Shown: positions 25,601 to 36,244 of the stretch, in pieces | Numbering within the stretch: position 1 is the stretch's first letter | How the letters are laid out: each line of letters begins with the position of its first letter | Assembly (NCBI RefSeq): GCF_019578655.1 | Contig: NC_063261.1 | Span: forward strand, 20,957,626-21,021,625 | Origin: Ricinus communis | Taxonomy: Eukaryota; Streptophyta; Magnoliopsida; Malpighiales; Euphorbiaceae | Reading direction: 5' to 3' | DNA: 64,000 nt | Position numbers and translations under genes: made by a program | Notes under the pieces: model-generated | The model's database searches: none | What the model saw: only the letters and a program-made list of their open reading frames with translations | Told to the model about the DNA's origin: nothing

Positions 25601-26060
25601 GATGTGCCTGATGATGCACATCAAATCTCAAAATTTAAGAACTATACCACCCATATTTTCTTCCTAGTAGATATGACGAACACTGGAAGGTATCAGCAGC
25701 TAATCATGAGTTAATAGTTTGTCTTGCTTTCATATGTTTTGTGAATAACTAGAATCTTTAGCATTTTTTCTTACTGTCTTTTAGTCCTTGTTATCTCGAA
25801 AGAGATGACAGGACTGTCCTGGTGGGTGGGGTGAATTGGGTAGTCATAATGTACCATTAATTCGTGGTCATCACTTGTGCAATTATTGCATTTTATTGAG
25901 TTTGTACTCTGAATAAATATCATTAGTTTTGATCATGGGTATTTCATGGGTGCAGAATCTTTTCACTGATGACAAGGGTGTGGCCACATTTAAGGGAATA
26001 CCATTTATGACATCTGGTGGGCCATGCACATCATCCATTCCAAAGGCAAGCATCAAATGA
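19648..26060 (+). CDS. AIMP1/EMAPII-like tRNA-binding protein with GST-like N-terminus
   Basis: Twelve exons encode 393 residues: 19648-19731, 20362-20463, 20574-20744, 21032-21097, 21841-21906, 22284-22406, 23354-23502, 23687-23777, 23887-23955, 24418-24509, 25332-25395, 25956-26060. Residues 1 to about 130 resemble the GST-C-like region of aminoacyl-tRNA synthetase cofactors. A Lys/Glu-rich linker follows (about 150-230). The C-terminal OB-fold tRNA-binding domain (about 231-393) shows VSLLNIQVGLIRKAWKHP, VEEIDVG, RQVVSGLAKF, LITNVKPGKLRDV, LCASNGDH, LNPKKKQ and a final GPCTSSIPKASI. This fold appears in human AIMP1/p43, yeast Arc1p and the C-terminus of MetRS, where it raises tRNA affinity of a synthetase complex. 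The plant protein probably acts in the cytosol as a synthetase cofactor. Exon 6 could begin at 22290 instead. The syntenic Arabidopsis gene is, I recall, At2g40660. Confidence 0.92.
25149..25173. repeat. (TA)n microsatellite in intron
   Basis: About twelve TA units in intron 10 of the AIMP1-like gene. Confidence 0.85.
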
Positions 26061-28585
26061 TGACGATGATCAATTGGACCACACAATACATTGTAGCTTA
26101 CCTTTGTACTGGCTCTTATCTCAGTTTTAAGCTCAATTTGTTATCAGGTAGAAGAAGATAGTCATAGTTTTTGAATGATAAGGTTACATCAAAAGTTTCA
26201 AACCGTTGTATTCATTTGTAATCTGTCTATAGAGAATATCCATAACTGTGATTTTGATCATCCCCGTGATTGTTATACCAATTTGAGGTCTACAACAATG
26301 GATGTTAGTGCCTAGTATGAACTGGTTCTGGTTATTTTTCCGGTAGGATAGGCATCTCAGTTTCGATTGTTGCAGCTCTAATAGGGCAGTGCATTATGCT
26401 GTTCTGCTTGCTCTCGAAAATAGCATCTTTTCCATGAGTCTTCTGTGAATTGCTTGGGATTGGAACATATTTTTTATAGAATGGCTAATCGTTATTCACA
26501 CTGTCTCAAATCATCTGCTCCCAAGATTGTTCGATGACAGGATAAAGGCACATGCAAAAATCTGTTTTTGCAGATTGGCTTGCCATTTATGCAGTGAATG
26601 GGCATACAAATTGTTCATGCATGCAAAGGCCATAAGTGGGTAGTGCTTCACTTATTAATGGGGGTTAAGGGTCATAATTGTTTAAGTGCATTGGGGGCTG
26701 TATTATTTTCTTTTTGTTCTTTGGGTTCGTGGAAAAGAAAGGAATGGATGAATATAAAGGTGGACAATATCTGCCCATCCTGGTGCAACTCTCTATGCAT
26801 CCAAATAAACCTTAATATTGCATTCTCACTTGATTCTAAAGAAAGAATAAAGATTCAGTATCATATGCATGGATTTTGAGTCATTGAGTTATCATTTGTC
26901 AATTGATCTAACATTCATCACATCTTGCAAATGAATAAAAGAAAAAGAAAAAAAAGAAGGAAAGAAGCAAATGGATATCTTGAAAATGGTGTCAAAAGCA
27001 TGTTCGTATCAGCTTCTCAATAAGCAAATGCATCATAGAGAATTAATTGTACCAAAGACGACCATGTGGTGATTTTGCTGTTATATTTTATTGGATGATA
27101 GTGGGAAGTATCAATTAAAGAATCAGAATGGATATTTTCTAATAATAAAACCCCATTTAAACAAATGTTAATAGATCCTCAAAGCTTCTCTACAATCCGT
27201 AGTACTTTCCAGGATCAAACTATCACAGATTATATTCCAAGAAAAGGAATAATTTGATTCCCCTTTTAAAAATTGAACATATGATATTAAGCAAATCTGT
27301 CCAGTTGTTAGTTGTGCATGGGAGATTTCTTTATATATATATATATATATATAGTCAAAATTGGATCTTGCATGCCCTAGTAAACCTTAGCTTTGATCTG
27401 GTAAACCAGCAATGTGGAAATCATTTCATATCCTATAAAATCAGCATAACTCTCAAATGTCACCTTGTGTAATATTCTTTTTCTATTTGCTCATATCAAC
27501 CACAAGCTTATCTACTGAGGTTGGCTTTAGTCCATATACTCAGAGTTATCTCTGGCAAGGATAATGGCTTGGAAATAAGGACCATTTCCTATACCCATTA
27601 ACAAAAACTTGTACAAATATCCAAAAATATTGCAATGAAAAATGACCCCAGTATCATTTCTAATGAAATTTTATGAAAGTACAATTTCTAACCAAAGTTA
27701 AGAAAAATCTTTTATAATGAAAAATTATAACTTAGTAAGGTGACATCTTTTATTTATGTTTATTAACATTAAGAATGTGGTAAAACATGTATTAGCTATC
27801 TTCCATGTGGCCTAACACAAAGTGTACGAGAGATCTTCAAGAAAAACATAAAGTATAACTTTGAAAGAAATAGAAATAAAATCATCAAATGTTCCATCTT
27901 TTCGAAAATATAGGTTGTTTCTTCAGTTGTCTTTAAAGAAATGGTCAAGTGGTCCAAAATCAGGAAAATGCCTGCATTGGCAGAGTGAGGATCTTGCACC
28001 AAGGATACTGATACTGATAATGATTCTGATATCTGTAATAATATTTACAGAGAACCCAATAGAGTTTTAAATATACAAGAAAAATGGGAGTGAATGAAAT
28101 CAAGAGATGGCCAAGAAGGATCACGAAATATCTGTGATCTATTTTGATATAAGAGTATATCCCTCTAAGAATATGGTACATATCACCTTTGAATATGTGA
28201 TAATATACTCTCTTTTTTTTTCTATATTTAATTTCTTTATGTAGAAATTTCTTTTTTATTATTCATTCTTACCTACCTTACCTTCTTCATGTTCTTGTGG
28301 TTGTTCTCACTATAAATTCCCACTCATAATATGTTCATACTTCTCTTGTGACTCTGAGTTTGTTGGTTAGGTTTTTCTTTCTGTGGTTTCTCTTTTATTG
28401 TAACCTTTTGTCAGACAAACGTTTCTTTATCTATTCTTGTATTAATTATATATTTGTCTTCAAGCACTTTTATTGCCAAGTACTTCTGTTACGTATAGCC
28501 CTCTTCTGGTTTGTTTATTAGCCTTGTCTTTCTTAAGTTGTTCTTAACTAGAGGACCTAAGTGCTTATCATCATCATCATCATAT
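26061..28585. other. intergenic region and response-regulator promoter
   Basis: This is the 2.5-kb spacer between two same-strand genes. It holds the 3' UTR of the AIMP1-like gene, a (TA)n run at about 27331-27352 and AT-rich sequence. The proximal part is the response-regulator promoter. Frames at 26598-26879 and 27861-28070 have no domain signal. Confidence 0.5.
28311..28316 (+). promoter_or_regulatory. candidate TATA box for response regulator gene
   Basis: TATAAA in the context cactataaattcc lies about 275 bp upstream of the ATG. It fits a long 5' UTR. A (TCA)n run at about 28567-28582 directly precedes the start codon. Confidence 0.4.
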
Positions 28586-29579
28586 ATGGATTCTGTTGGT
28601 GGGACTTGTTCATCAATGGAGAAGGTTTTAGGAGATTATGGAGACCAGCCACATGTTTTAGCTGTTGATGATAATCTAATTGACCGAAAACTTGTCGAAA
28701 AGCTGCTCAAGAACTCTTGCTGCAAAGGTAGGGGTCTCCCTCTTTCATTTCGCTGATCTTTCCTTAATAACACAGAACAAGAATCTGCTACATTTTTTGT
28801 GTCCTTACAAACGACACAGGATGACTGCAGCCTTTCACTATATAGAGTTTCTTTTTATAGTTTAAGGTGCAGAACTTGCAGTTAAGTACTAATTCGTATC
28901 ATGACTTGCTGCAGTGACAACAGCAGAGAATGGGCTGAGGGCATTGGAGTATTTGGGGTTAGGAGATGATGATAGAAACTGTTTAGAGAACAACGTAAGC
29001 TACTCCTCTCCAAAATATTAGAGAACAATGCCTTGTTCATTGTATAGAGAATAAGAGCTAAAAGTAAGATGTGTTCTACATTTGTTTACAGGTCTCAAAG
29101 GTGAATTTGATTATCACAGATTATTGTATGCCGGGAATGACAGGCTATGAGCTGCTTAAAAAAATTAAGGTACTCTAATTACCATAAATCTCTTGTGATC
29201 GATGTGGTATCTTTAATTTGTTGTATTACGTTAGTTGCTTAACAAATCTTTTAAGTGACAGAATGGTGATTAAATACATGCACTTTCTCTCTGCAAGCAG
29301 GAATCATCAATCATGAAGGAGGTTCCAGTTGTGATTGTGTCATCTGAGAACATCCCAACTCGTATTAACAAGTAATAATTTCGATAATGAAGCAATTGTT
29401 ATGTTATTTAATCTTTTCTTTTTTCTTTAGTTTTTGGGATTTCCATTTCCTCATCTTAAAAGGCCTTACACTGTGCAAACAGGTGCTTAGAGGAGGGAGC
29501 TCAGATGTTCATGCTAAAACCCCTCAAACTATCAGATGTGAAGAAACTGAGGTGTGATATAATGAACTGCAGCAGCTGA
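28586..29579 (+). CDS. ARR16: type-A response regulator (ARR16/17-like)
   Basis: Five exons, 28586-28727, 28915-28994, 29092-29169, 29301-29371 and 29483-29579, encode 155 residues. The protein is almost only a receiver domain. The acidic pair is Asp28-Asp29 ([13 protein letters not shown]). The phosphoacceptor is Asp84 ([16 protein letters not shown]). The switch Ser is in VVIVSSEN (about 114-115) and the conserved Lys is Lys136 ([13 protein letters not shown]). All key residues are present. There is no DNA-binding GARP domain, so this is type A. The short tail (CDIMNCSS) resembles ARR16/17. Such proteins receive phosphate from histidine phosphotransfer proteins and damp cytokinin signalling, in nucleus and cytosol; they are usually cytokinin-induced. 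Position matches Arabidopsis ARR16 (At2g40670). Assignment to ARR16 rather than ARR17 rests on synteny. Confidence 0.94.
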
Positions 29580-30273
29580 AAATACACATTCTTCACAAGA
29601 TTTTTGAAACAACACCCCCTTATCAACACTAAAACTAGAGGAGGCTACAACAATTTGAACTGTGTCACTCTTGACTACATTTGTTATGAGATGACCTTGC
29701 TTTAGCTTAAGAAAACTGATTCTGATTTTTGGTTCAAAGCTTACTGACTTCTGCATCACCTATTTAGATGACAACTTATGCAATCTTTGGAAATTAATTA
29801 ATTTATTTAATTTTTTGGCACATATCTCACATCTTTTTATATGGAATGTGTACTTACAGAGTGATGCAGCTTAATGTTGTTATAATGATCATCATAGATG
29901 GCCTAATTCAAGATATAGTAGACGATATGAGCTTATAATTCAATAATTCTCCTGCAATTAAATAAAGAAAATGTCAGCGAAGTGTGTGAAATGTTCTCTA
30001 AAGACTTGAAAAGTCAATTCCAGGCACACTATAGCGCATATATATATCCTTTCCCAGGAAAGATTCTTAAGACTAATACTATCACTACTGTTACCTTCCT
30101 TGGCTCATTGCTGCCCCAAGCCAAATCTTTTCTTCCTCATTCTCAATGCATACTGGAAATGTGTTAACATATTAACATCCATACCAAAGAAGCAAATTGA
30201 TATGGTCGTGGAAAGAATGATGCTGCTCATTCGCATTAATTTTCTTGGTTAAACCTTACCTTTAAGGTCTCAA
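29580..30273. other. convergent 3' spacer
   Basis: Probable 3' UTRs of the response regulator and of the small Cys/His-rich gene on the other strand. I see no other feature. Confidence 0.5.
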
Positions 30274-30486
30274 TCAATGGAAATGTCTATGGTGGTGATG
30301 TTGGTGCCTACGTTCATCCCAACCAAAGCATTGAACAACAGGGTAACAACTCACAAACAAGCATCTTTTCACTCTTTTAGCTATTGAGGACACTACAAAA
30401 CAAGGACAGCAACAACATGTCATGCATGAATTCATATTTCTTCTTCTTTGTTGGCCATGATCATGATTCCCCTTGCCCTTCCTCAT
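30274..30486 (-). CDS. small Cys- and His-rich basic protein (70 residues)
   Basis: The coding frame begins at ATG 30486-30484 and ends at TGA 30276-30274. The order is a basic N-terminus (MRKGKGNHDHGQQRRRNMNS), a Cys cluster (CMTCCCCPCF), a short hydrophobic-basic segment (VVSSIAKRVKRC), then FVSCYPVVQCFGWDE and a His-rich end (HQHHHHRHFH). Nine of the 70 residues are Cys. The frame stays open upstream to 30597, but an intron-like acceptor (cttatag) lies just before this ATG and a possible donor (gag/gtgtgc) near 30640, so the 5' UTR may be spliced. I recall similar short uncharacterised plant proteins. The Cys cluster could be palmitoylated or bind metal, and the His tail could bind metal; both are inference. 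It lies between the response regulator and GLY1, on the opposite strand. Confidence 0.65.
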   Translation of the reverse strand: MRKGKGNHDHGQQRRRNMNSCMTCCCCPCFVVSSIAKRVKRCLFVSCYPVVQCFGWDERRHQHHHHRHFH

Positions 30487-32283
30487 CCAATTACCTATAA
30501 GAAAAAAATTCAAGAACCGGAGCTTAGTGTCAAAGACTTTCAAGAACCAAGTCAGGATTAAAGAGACTGTTACAAGAAAGAAAGTAATCACACACACACA
30601 TATATATACATATGTAAGAAGAACTTAAAGTTGCACACCTCGAAATTCTTGGTTGATGAAGAGGAGTTAGAAGCTAGGCCTACAAGTAGTGAAAAAAGAA
30701 GGCCAAAAGATTATAAAGAAACAACATAAGGAAAACATATGTTATGTTAAGAATGGAATTAAGATTAGGGACAAAAGTAGTGGACGAGTTTTATTTTATT
30801 ATTTTCTTTTTTGGTGGTGGGAACGAGAATATTGGAAAGGAGGGGAAAAGGGGGAAACTTTGTGAAAAGGGAAGCAAAGGTTCTTAGCAATTTGGCATCT
30901 TTAAGACTTGGGTAAACGTGGGCAGGCAGGCAGCAAGCATACGCGTTGATAGCGTGTTGGGTTTTCTCTTAGCTAAGCCTAACAGGGCGTGTGGTGGCTG
31001 AGCTTTCCAATTTCAATAACTTGTCCCTTTCTTTTTTCTTCTTTTTCTTAGAAGAAAGATTTGTGGGATAATGATATTTTTGTGGGTTTTATTTCTGTCT
31101 TATAGTAACTTCATCATCATCCTTATGAAAAAGTGTAGGAAGAGGTTAGTTGTTGCTGTTGTCTCATTGAGTAAGGCGTTGGTTAGTCTTAGTTCTTCAC
31201 CAAATATATAATATGATATCTAAGTTTGAGTGGTTTGCTTGCTTCCTTCTTCTATTGTAGGTTGAATGTACAATTTTTCATGGAAAAGAAAAAAGGGTAT
31301 TTGGATTATGAGAAAGCCCATTTTGATGATGTTGCACATAACCAATTCTTTTTGTTACATTAACAAATCTATCATAAACAGTCTCCTCTGTTTAGTAAGA
31401 TTTAAACCTTAATGCTGACCATTTCACTTTTGTCATTTATGGCATCTGTTACATTAAAGAAGAAAAATGGGGGACACATTTTAGTGGAGAAAAGAGTGAC
31501 AGATCATTCTTCTAAATCTTAATAAAATGAGTAAAATATATGAGGGAAATTATATATAATTATATCTATTTATTTAAATAATGATGTGGCTCTTAATTAT
31601 GGGATAATTTAATAATTTTAATGTTAATTTAATATTCTATTTGAGGTTATTACATTAACAAATTTGATTAATAATCTCACTAAATATTAAAATTAAAGTT
31701 AATATTAAAATACATTGTAAAACTATATATAAAAAGATAAAATAACATAACTTAATTATAGTTTTTTTTATTTCTTTTATCTATTTATCTTAGATTCATA
31801 ACAGACAGTAATAAATGAGAAAAAAATAAAATTTAAAATATTTTAAATTAATAAAAATATTATTTTTACCGTATAAATTTTCTAAAAAAATATTAATTAA
31901 TTTCTTAAAAATTTATAGTTTAATTATTTTTCAGTTATCTTTTATTATTTTTTTAGTTGTTTTATCTAAAAATAATAAAAAAATAAAAAAAATTGATTAT
32001 AAATGTAAATTTAAAAAAAAAAATATTTTTTATATTTTAATACAATAAAAATAAAAGAAAATCATAAATTTGATAAAAAAATGGATATCCAGGAAAAAGA
32101 AAACTAGTCTAACACTGCGTAGAAAGAAGGCCCATTGAGCCCAAATAGATGCAGAAGCAGAAGCAGCAGGAAGTGATAATGTGCTTCTGTTCTGCAATCA
32201 ACACCGACAACACAGAAAGAAATACACGACACTGTTTCTCAATCCAAAAGTTTTGGATATTATCATTTTTTTTTAATAACCAA
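30487..32283. other. head-to-head spacer, very AT-rich near GLY1
   Basis: The left part is the presumed 5' region of the small Cys/His gene. From about 31500 to 32080 the sequence is almost only A and T, with T and A homopolymers. The frame upstream of 32284 runs in phase with GLY1 back to 32149, but this is judged 5' UTR. Confidence 0.5.
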
Positions 32284-35200
32284 ATGACGGCGCTACTAGA
32301 CTCCTCACCAGCACATTTCTTTAATTATCCCAACTTCTCCTCATCTACAAACACTTCTATATCTTTCTCTGCTTCTCCTCAACTCCCGGAAGGGGCAGGC
32401 GCTGACCGGTCCCGAGATCGCCGGAAGGTCGTCCGAATCGCCTGGGAGAAGCTTGTCCGATGGTCCCGCTCTTGGCGCAAAAAGAACAACACCACAGATG
32501 TCCTCCAACGCACCAACAAGGTCTTTACTCATCTTTATTGTACTGATAAAAGCTCCAATTTTTAATGCAAGCCCAGAATTAGAAATGAAGAAAAGGTCTC
32601 AACTTTGGAACTTTCTTGTGGTATAATTAGCATTTCGTTTGTGGGTTTTGTAAATTTTTCTCTGTTTTCTTTTTTTGTAGGTAGCGGTGCTTGGAGGAGG
32701 TTCGTTTGGTACAGCTATGGCTGCGCATGTTGCTAATAGGAAGTCTGAGTTAGAGGTCCACATGCTTCTACGTGATTCTTTCGTTTGTCAATCAATCAAT
32801 GAAAACCACTGTAACTGGTACATACTGCATGCAGTGACTACCTGCCTTTGTGTCACAGTGTTTGTCATTTCTTCTAGGATTTAACATTTATCTAACTTCC
32901 TTGCTCTCAGCAAATACTTCCCTCAACACAAGTTGCCAGACAATGTGATTGCCACCACTGATCCTAAATCTGCTTTGCTTGGCGCAGACTACTGTCTACA
33001 TGCTGTGCCTGTTCAGGTCTTTCGTTTCCCTCCCTTTTATTTGCTTTACGACTCTATTTTTGTCCACTGGAAAACCTTACATACAAGGATCATTGATTGA
33101 TTATAGCTATCCCATTCTCAATTTCAGTCTTTTAACAACTTAATGCAGTTCAGCTCATCGTTTCTTGAGGGCATCGCAGAATTTGTTGATCCAGGCTTGC
33201 CTTTTATATCCCTAAGCAAAGGCTTAGAGCTCAACACCTTGAGGATGATGTCTCAGATTATTCCTCAAGCATTAAACAATCCTCGCCAGCCGTTTATTGC
33301 ACTCTCTGGACCTTCATTTGCACTGGAATTGATGAATAAGTTACCAACAGGTTGTTTGTCAACTCTAAATAAACTTTCCCTTCAACTTAAGTTATCCACT
33401 GGGTTATTACCAATGTTTTCTAATTCTATTGCTTTTACTTCAGCAATGGTAGTGGCATCTAAGGACAAAAAATTGGCAGATGCTGCTCAACAGCTACTAG
33501 CTTCTTCTCATTTAAGAATCAGCACTTCAAGGTATATGATATTCATGGATTCCCCTAAATCAATTGGTGTTGACGTTCATATTTGAAAAAAGTTCCTATC
33601 TGATGCTGTGACTATCTTTTTTCCTATCTGATGCTGTGACTATCTATCTCATGCACACATGATCACGCTGTTACACACTGGAAACATATCCCCCGAGCAC
33701 CACTCCAATTCCTTAAGTTACTGTTCAATAACGTGGTATATGAAAGTCTTGATTGAATAAACTGATAGATAAAATAAGGCATAAAAAAAGAACTTGGACA
33801 TATGGTGATCAATATTTGATAGTATACCATGTTTACTAATGCTTGTGTAAATTGATCCCCCCAAAGACAATAAAATAATCTCTTTAATTTTCTGTATTGA
33901 CTTCCTCTTAATATCTGGCTCATAAGTCCTTTTCTTCTTAAGAATATATGTATGTTCTAACTATTGCAAAAGGCGCCCCCTCTGCTCCAGTATCTCCTCA
34001 AAATCCCTAGGTTTAGTTAACTTCTATTGTTTTATGCTATGAAAAATCGAGAAAATCACATATGTACGGTACAAGTGAGTATGCTCAGTTTGTAACCTCT
34101 GATAAACTCCAGTGATGTTACAGGGGTGGAAATTGCAGGTGCCCTTAAAAATGTGCTTGCTATAGCAGCGGGAATTGTGGAAGGAATGAATCTTGGTAAT
34201 AATTCTATGGCAGCTCTTGTAGCACAAGGTTGTTCTGAGATCCGCTGGCTGGCTACAAAGGTGTTCTACCTATTATTTGCTCTTCAATAAGCCATTTTTT
34301 GACTGGATGGTAACTTCTGTCTTTTTTCTTAGGCCAGAGGATGTCTAGTTTACTCGTTATTCTAGGATGACTTGGGGAAGAATAACATGTCTATTGCTAT
34401 CTGTTTTAATGGTACTGCTTGAATGAAGCATGCAAAAGCTATCTCTTAATGTTGGTTAGTCGGCTGTCTTTCACTGTTGCTCTAGTCCATTGTGTGTACA
34501 AGTGCCTATATTTCCGGAAATTGCAGACAACATGCATTGTGTGTGATTAATATGTGTGGAATAACTGTAACATAATGGTATTCCCTCCCCAAGCACTAGA
34601 ATACAATGGCAATCCCATTCTTGCCATTGACATGGAGAAGTTTTGCTGGCGTTGATGATGTCAAGAGACTTTTGAATGAGCTACCATGCGATGTGTGGTC
34701 TTATTTGTTTCCCTGCTATTAAAAGGAAATTATTAAGTGCGATCTAAATTTCTTATGCCTCACATTGACCTGTGGCCTTTATACCCGAGTTATGGCTCAC
34801 ATTGACCTGTGGTCTTTTACATCCCTGAGTTAGGCCTTGACTTTGTTAATCATTATTTTATTATCGAGCATCAGTTGAATTGAATTCTATATTTCTATTT
34901 GTTTATTTTTTAAATGTTTATTTGTTTAATATTAGATCTTGTCAGAAATGGTTATATGTTTGATGTGTTCTTATGATAATCTTCCCTAACTTTGATTCCT
35001 GAAGATGGGTGCAAAGCCTGCAACAATTACTGGTCTGTCGGGGACGGGAGACATTATGCTTACATGTTTTGTTAATCTTTCAAGAAATAAGACAGTTGGA
35101 GTGCGTCTTGGATCAGGGGAGAAGCTTGATGATATACTCAGTTCCATGAACCAGGTGCTTGTAAATATTTTTATCTGATACCTGTTAATGGCCAAAATTT

Positions 35201-35535
35201 TGCTAATTCATGCATACTTGTGCTATGGTTATGTTCCATAGGTGGCAGAAGGTGTATCAACAGCAGGGGCTGTGATTGCATTAGCCCAGAAATATAATGT
35301 TAAGATGCCAGTTTTGACAGCAGTTGCTCGGATCGTAGATAATGAACTGACTCCCAAAAAGGCTGTTCTGGAATTGATGAGACTCCCTCAGGTCATTCAA
35401 AATCTCCTTTTGGTTCACTTGGAAGTCATATTTACTTTTTTACTTTCACATATTTGGCTTTTGAGATTCTTAAATGGCCCTTCTGTTAATATATTTAAAG
35501 CTGCATCTTTCTGGTTGTAGGTCGAGGAAGTGTAA
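32284..35535 (+). CDS. GLY1: plastid glycerol-3-phosphate dehydrogenase [NAD(P)+] (GLY1/SFD1)
   Basis: Nine exons encode 410 residues: 32284-32520, 32681-32817, 32911-33016, 33149-33350, 33444-33531, 34113-34260, 35005-35154, 35242-35391, 35521-35535. It reduces dihydroxyacetone phosphate to glycerol-3-phosphate, feeding the plastid glycerolipid pathway; in Arabidopsis it is also needed for systemic acquired resistance. Residues 1 to about 78 form a Ser-rich then basic transit peptide. The nucleotide-binding loop [14 protein letters not shown] starts at residue 80. Downstream are [29 protein letters not shown], then [20 protein letters not shown] with the conserved catalytic-type Lys, and [13 protein letters not shown] chose ATG 32284 because it gives a normal transit peptide; the in-frame ATG at 32149 adds 45 atypical residues. 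The last exon is only 15 bases (VEEV and stop). Synteny agrees with At2g40690. Confidence 0.95.
33593..33645. repeat. 25-bp direct tandem duplication in intron
   Basis: The 25-base segment at 33593-33617 recurs identically at 33621-33645, a period of 28, inside GLY1 intron 5. Confidence 0.9.
34759..34831. repeat. imperfect tandem duplication in intron
   Basis: A segment of about 35 bp beginning ctcacattgacctgtgg occurs at 34759 and again at 34796, with small differences, in GLY1 intron 6. Confidence 0.85.
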
Positions 35536-36244
35536 GAAGGTGGGAGGTTTTGAAATGCCTCATTTCATTCCAACAGCAATTTTTTTGCAGAGTCAGCTTA
35601 ATCAAATTCTTGTTTACCTAATTTTATTATTATGTAAATGCTACTCTGCCATAAATTTTGGCTCAGGGAAAGGTTTTGTAAAGTAAGGGTAAAAATTTAT
35701 ATATGTTTTCCCTTTCAAGGCAATAATTGATGGTTCTTTGGATAAATTCTTCTTGCATCCTCTAGCCATGCTTTTGAGACGATACTTAAAAAGAAAATAA
35801 TAGCATTAACGTTATCACATCTCAAATGTTAATCTGACTAGTGATGCGATTTGGGTCCTAGTTGGAGTCCCAAAGAAATGTATCTATAATCCTATTAAAA
35901 CTGAAGCTGTCTCGCCCCCAAAAGAAAAGGATCAATTCCTTTTTTCTTTTTTTCTTTTTTTTTCTCTGCAACTGCATTGTATTGAACATAGTATACATTA
36001 TGTTTGATATATGGAAAGCTGGACAGTTTGGTCTAACTAAAACATGTTGGCAAAAGCCTGGCACAAGCATTCGCCAAGTTTCTTCCTTTCATACCAAGAA
36101 GATAGCATTGCAAGGTTGCAAGAGCCTTGTCCCACCCAATTTCTCGATCCCAAGTAGCTTTAGATGCTTCTAGTGGGATATATGGACTAAAGTTGCAGAC
36201 TTTCTTCATGGCCTACTTAACACCATGCAACTTTGTGGCGAAAA
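35536..36244. other. spacer between GLY1 and PPR genes
   Basis: This 0.7-kb spacer separates two same-strand genes. It holds the GLY1 3' UTR, a T-rich tract near 35938-35965 and the PPR 5' leader. Open frames crossing it have no domain signal. Confidence 0.5.

Noticed and set aside
26598..26879. 93-codon frame after the AIMP1-like gene
   Set aside because: No domain and no similarity I recognise. Probably chance.
32149..32283. 45-codon N-terminal extension of GLY1
   Set aside because: It is in frame but Gln- and Cys-rich and unlike a transit peptide. The ATG at 32284 gives the expected length.
36233..36244. start of the PPR gene at 36233
   Set aside because: The codon is TTG. The first ATG in this frame is 36245.
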